A stretch of 64,000 bases of DNA from Bagarius yarrelli (lineage: Eukaryota; Chordata; Actinopteri; Siluriformes; Sisoridae). The notes under the pieces were generated by a model. The model ran no database searches, was not told the DNA's origin, and saw only the letters and a list, made by a program, of their open reading frames with translations. The position numbers and the translations under genes were made by a program. Shown here one piece after another: positions 61,853 through 64,000 of the stretch. The stretch lies in the NCBI GenBank assembly GCA_005784505.1, contig VCAZ01000046.1:1182001-1246000 (forward strand), read 5' to 3'. How positions within the stretch are numbered: the stretch's first letter is position 1; each line of letters begins with the position of its first letter.

Positions 61853-64000
61853 TCACTCCAACTTTTCTAAACTTTTCCCATGTTTTTTTCCAGAACGCTT
61901 AAGGGAACTTCCATATAAACGGCTCTTACTGCTGTAGACTTGGGGCTTGTCTGCACTTTCCCTTAAAGATGTGTGACATTTCGTGTTCCAGCTTTTGGAT
62001 CTTCCAGGTGAAAACACTCTGTCTTCAGGCAGCAGAAAATGAAAAGAAACAGGGATATCTTCGTGCATGTTCAGCTTTTCATCCTTAACTGAATTTCCCA
62101 ACATTTCATCCATCTCTTTTGTTTTTTTATAACTTTCCTCTGTATAACCCTCCATATTTAGACTTTCTTGGGAACCATTCTTTTGTCTGTCCTCTTGTTT
62201 GATATCGCCAATTCCTATACAACCTACATCTTTTTGAGTTTTTATATCTGTGCTTAGGATATTGGGAACTTCCAGTCTTAGCTGACTCTTAGATATAGGT
62301 GCTTCACTTGTTACTGTTGGTTTATTAATTTGGATGTCTGGAAGTGACTGGAGATTAGATTGCACTTTATGGTCAGAGGCAGCACTCCACCGCTGTTTAG
62401 TTGAGGATGAGACAAACCCTGTTTGAAGAGAATGAAGCTCTTTGGCTTTGAGCATAAATCTCTCTTTAGCAGTTGTACTGAACATGCTGATGCTCCTAGA
62501 CCTTTGAACTAAGGTTGGTAAAATATCAGATGTTATTTTGGCTTCTTCACCCTGATCTATAACGTCATCTGTCTTTTTACAAGGGAGACTCCACGTGTTT
62601 TTACAAGAGCTTGGACAGTTTCCTACCTTACCCACCTCAAAATTCAGGCTGTATTCATTAGGGTTATAAGTTGTGTTAGATGGCTTCTTTACATTTGCCA
62701 CTGTCAGTTGGCTTGACCTGGCCTCATCCTTCTCCTTGGTACCTGGACAACCATCTATAGAGCAATGAAGACTGTATCTATCGGTGCTGTTAACACTGCC
62801 TGTGCGGAGCAGAGACGAGAAGCCCTTAACAGAGGATTTTTGAGAAGGTGTCCTCTTCACTTCACTACAGTCAATTTCTGTTAGTTTCTCCAAGGCCGTC
62901 ATCATGCGGGAATAGATATCCTCTAACTGAGCCAGTCTCAGATCCACCGTCTGCAGAGAGGCTTTTATATTGTTTTCTCTTTCATTAAATTCCTCCAGGT
63001 GCATGGACATGTTTTCCACCCTGGGAAAAAATCAAATGGTTTGAAAGGTACATATCAGTGAAAAACATCCATCATCTAAACCTTTATATGTGTTACCCAA
63101 AGCCTCAACAGATAAACTAGTTTCAAGTCCAGTTTACACTACAATCAGCTTGGATGATTAAAATGTTTCATAGATTTGATTACCTTTCAGATGTTAACCG
63201 TATTCTTTCATCATTCGAGGACTGCTGTTCATCTTCCTTCTCTCTAAAGTACTCTTCCACACACTCTTCCTCAAATTCATACAGGCATTTCAGCTCCTCG
63301 GAGGTCAAAATAAGCTCTTACATAAAATAAAAGATACTGTGATTAGTCAATGAGACAAGTACCTGCAAACCTTTTATGTTAATTTATTTATAAGTCAATG
63401 CAAATGTTAAACAAGTGTTATTTATAACTGAATAATAATTCCTCCAAAGTAGTATTTTTCAGAAGCTCTAGAAGAACGGATGACTCAGTAGTAGTAGGTG
63501 AAACTTAGTATGAGACGAATAGTATGTCAGAATACTATGTAGTACATCTGAATTTCATTCATACTACTCATAACAATACTATATAGCAGCGGTTCCCAAC
63601 AGGGGGGTCCCAACCCACAAGGGGGCCTCAGTGAGCTCTGTGGGGGGTCGCGTCATATTACACTGCACACATCAAGTGACCCAATTCAGATTTTGTGGCA
63701 AAGATCGGCTTTGACTCTTGACAGTGTAAGCAGGGACAAAGCACATGGTTTCCGATATTTTCACATTGGATTCAGGCCTCATTCGTATGTGGTAATAAAT
63801 CAGATATGAATCGGATACGTGCATTAACGTGTGCAGTGTAAGCAGACAGATCAGATTTTCACCTGTCGATGCGAGTCGAACGTTTTTATTGTGCAAAAAA
63901 AGTTTTAAAAAGCACAAATGACTTTCTGGTCAAAAAATGAAATGCTATCTCACTAAGTCCTTTGTCTTTTTCATCCAGCTCTCCCTCTTTTTTCTTGCCA
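61853..64000 (-). CDS. trpm1: TRP channel melastatin 1, C-terminal exons (partial)
   Basis: Minus-strand exons: 63954-64000 (cut by the window edge), 63184-63316, and a last exon 61853-63020. Joined, they read DEKDKGLKLILTSEELKCLYEFEEECVEEYFREKEDEQQ in short blocks, then SSNDERIRLTSERVENMSMHLEE and ASLQTVDLRLAQLEDIYSRM. This is the cytoplasmic coiled-coil that assembles TRPM channel tetramers. LRLAQLE and ALEKLTEID fit TRPM1 better than TRPM3. The remaining 330 or so residues are Ser/Thr/Lys-rich, poorly conserved, and end GKSLEKLE. The pore and transmembrane parts lie beyond the right edge. TRPM1 is a cation channel of melanocytes and retinal ON-bipolar cells. GTG at 63017-63019 is an internal Val codon, not a start. 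Confidence 0.85.
63580..63660. mobile_element. hAT-like terminal fragment in trpm1 intron
   Basis: GCGGTTCCCAACAGGGGGGT and GTGGGGGGTCGCGTCAT resemble the 'ggttcccaacc' terminus of fish hAT non-autonomous elements. Only one end is seen. Confidence 0.4.
63735..63895. repeat. Dispersed 'GTGTAAGCAGACA' repeat copy
   Basis: CGGATACGTGCATTAACGTG, CAGTGTAAGCAGACAGATCA, GATTTTCACC. A related copy lies at about 47280-47360. It is probably a MITE; the family is unknown to me. Confidence 0.5.

Noticed and set aside
61853..63019. 388-residue open frame as a stand-alone minus-strand gene
   Set aside because: Its apparent start is a GTG Val codon; an acceptor at 63021 and upstream exons at 63184 and 63954 show that it is the last exon of trpm1.

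Overview
The window is nuclear DNA of a ray-finned fish. The evidence is intron-rich vertebrate genes with GT-AG splice sites, AT-rich intergenic DNA, long GATA/GATT/CA/TC microsatellites, and dispersed repeats typical of teleosts: a tRNA-derived SINE in many copies, L2-like LINE tails, a Tc1 fossil and hAT-like foldback elements. The repeat mix suggests an otophysan, possibly a catfish, but I cannot fix the species from sequence alone.

Layout, left to right: sh2d7 (+, 562-3924); intergenic DNA with a LINE reverse-transcriptase fossil, a 50-bp tandem repeat and SINEs; cib2 (-, 10379-24425) with very large introns and a 22-nt last coding exon; a 1.2-kb divergent promoter interval carrying large GATA/GATT arrays; lrrc61 (+, 25657-29827), frame-broken in its last exons; repeat-rich DNA; idh3a (+, 33981-39999), with most exons carrying single-base deletions; dnaja4 (+, 42863-45479), intact, with a TATA box and heat-shock elements; rps27l (-, 46159-48999), tail to tail with dnaja4; rab8b (+, 53515-59421), intact; and the 3' end of trpm1 (-, 61853 to beyond the right edge).

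From general knowledge of the human map, SH2D7-CIB2-IDH3A-(ACSBG1)-DNAJA4 and RPS27L-RAB8B are neighbours on human chromosome 15, and TRPM1 is also on 15. The window therefore looks like a fused version of an ancestral linkage group, with lrrc61 (human chromosome 7) next to cib2 and acsbg1 absent from its expected place. The genes do not form one pathway. They cover an SH2 adaptor, a calcium/integrin-binding protein of hair cells, a TCA-cycle subunit, an Hsp40, a ribosomal protein, a Rab GTPase and a cation channel.

I found no rRNA or tRNA genes, no CRISPR array and no convincing undescribed protein system. The most notable anomaly is the deletion-ridden idh3a/lrrc61 interval. It sits at the syntenic locus with nearly all splice sites conserved, which points to uncorrected sequence error more than to true gene death. 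All translations and exon joins were read by eye. Family names rest on remembered family sequences, not on a search.
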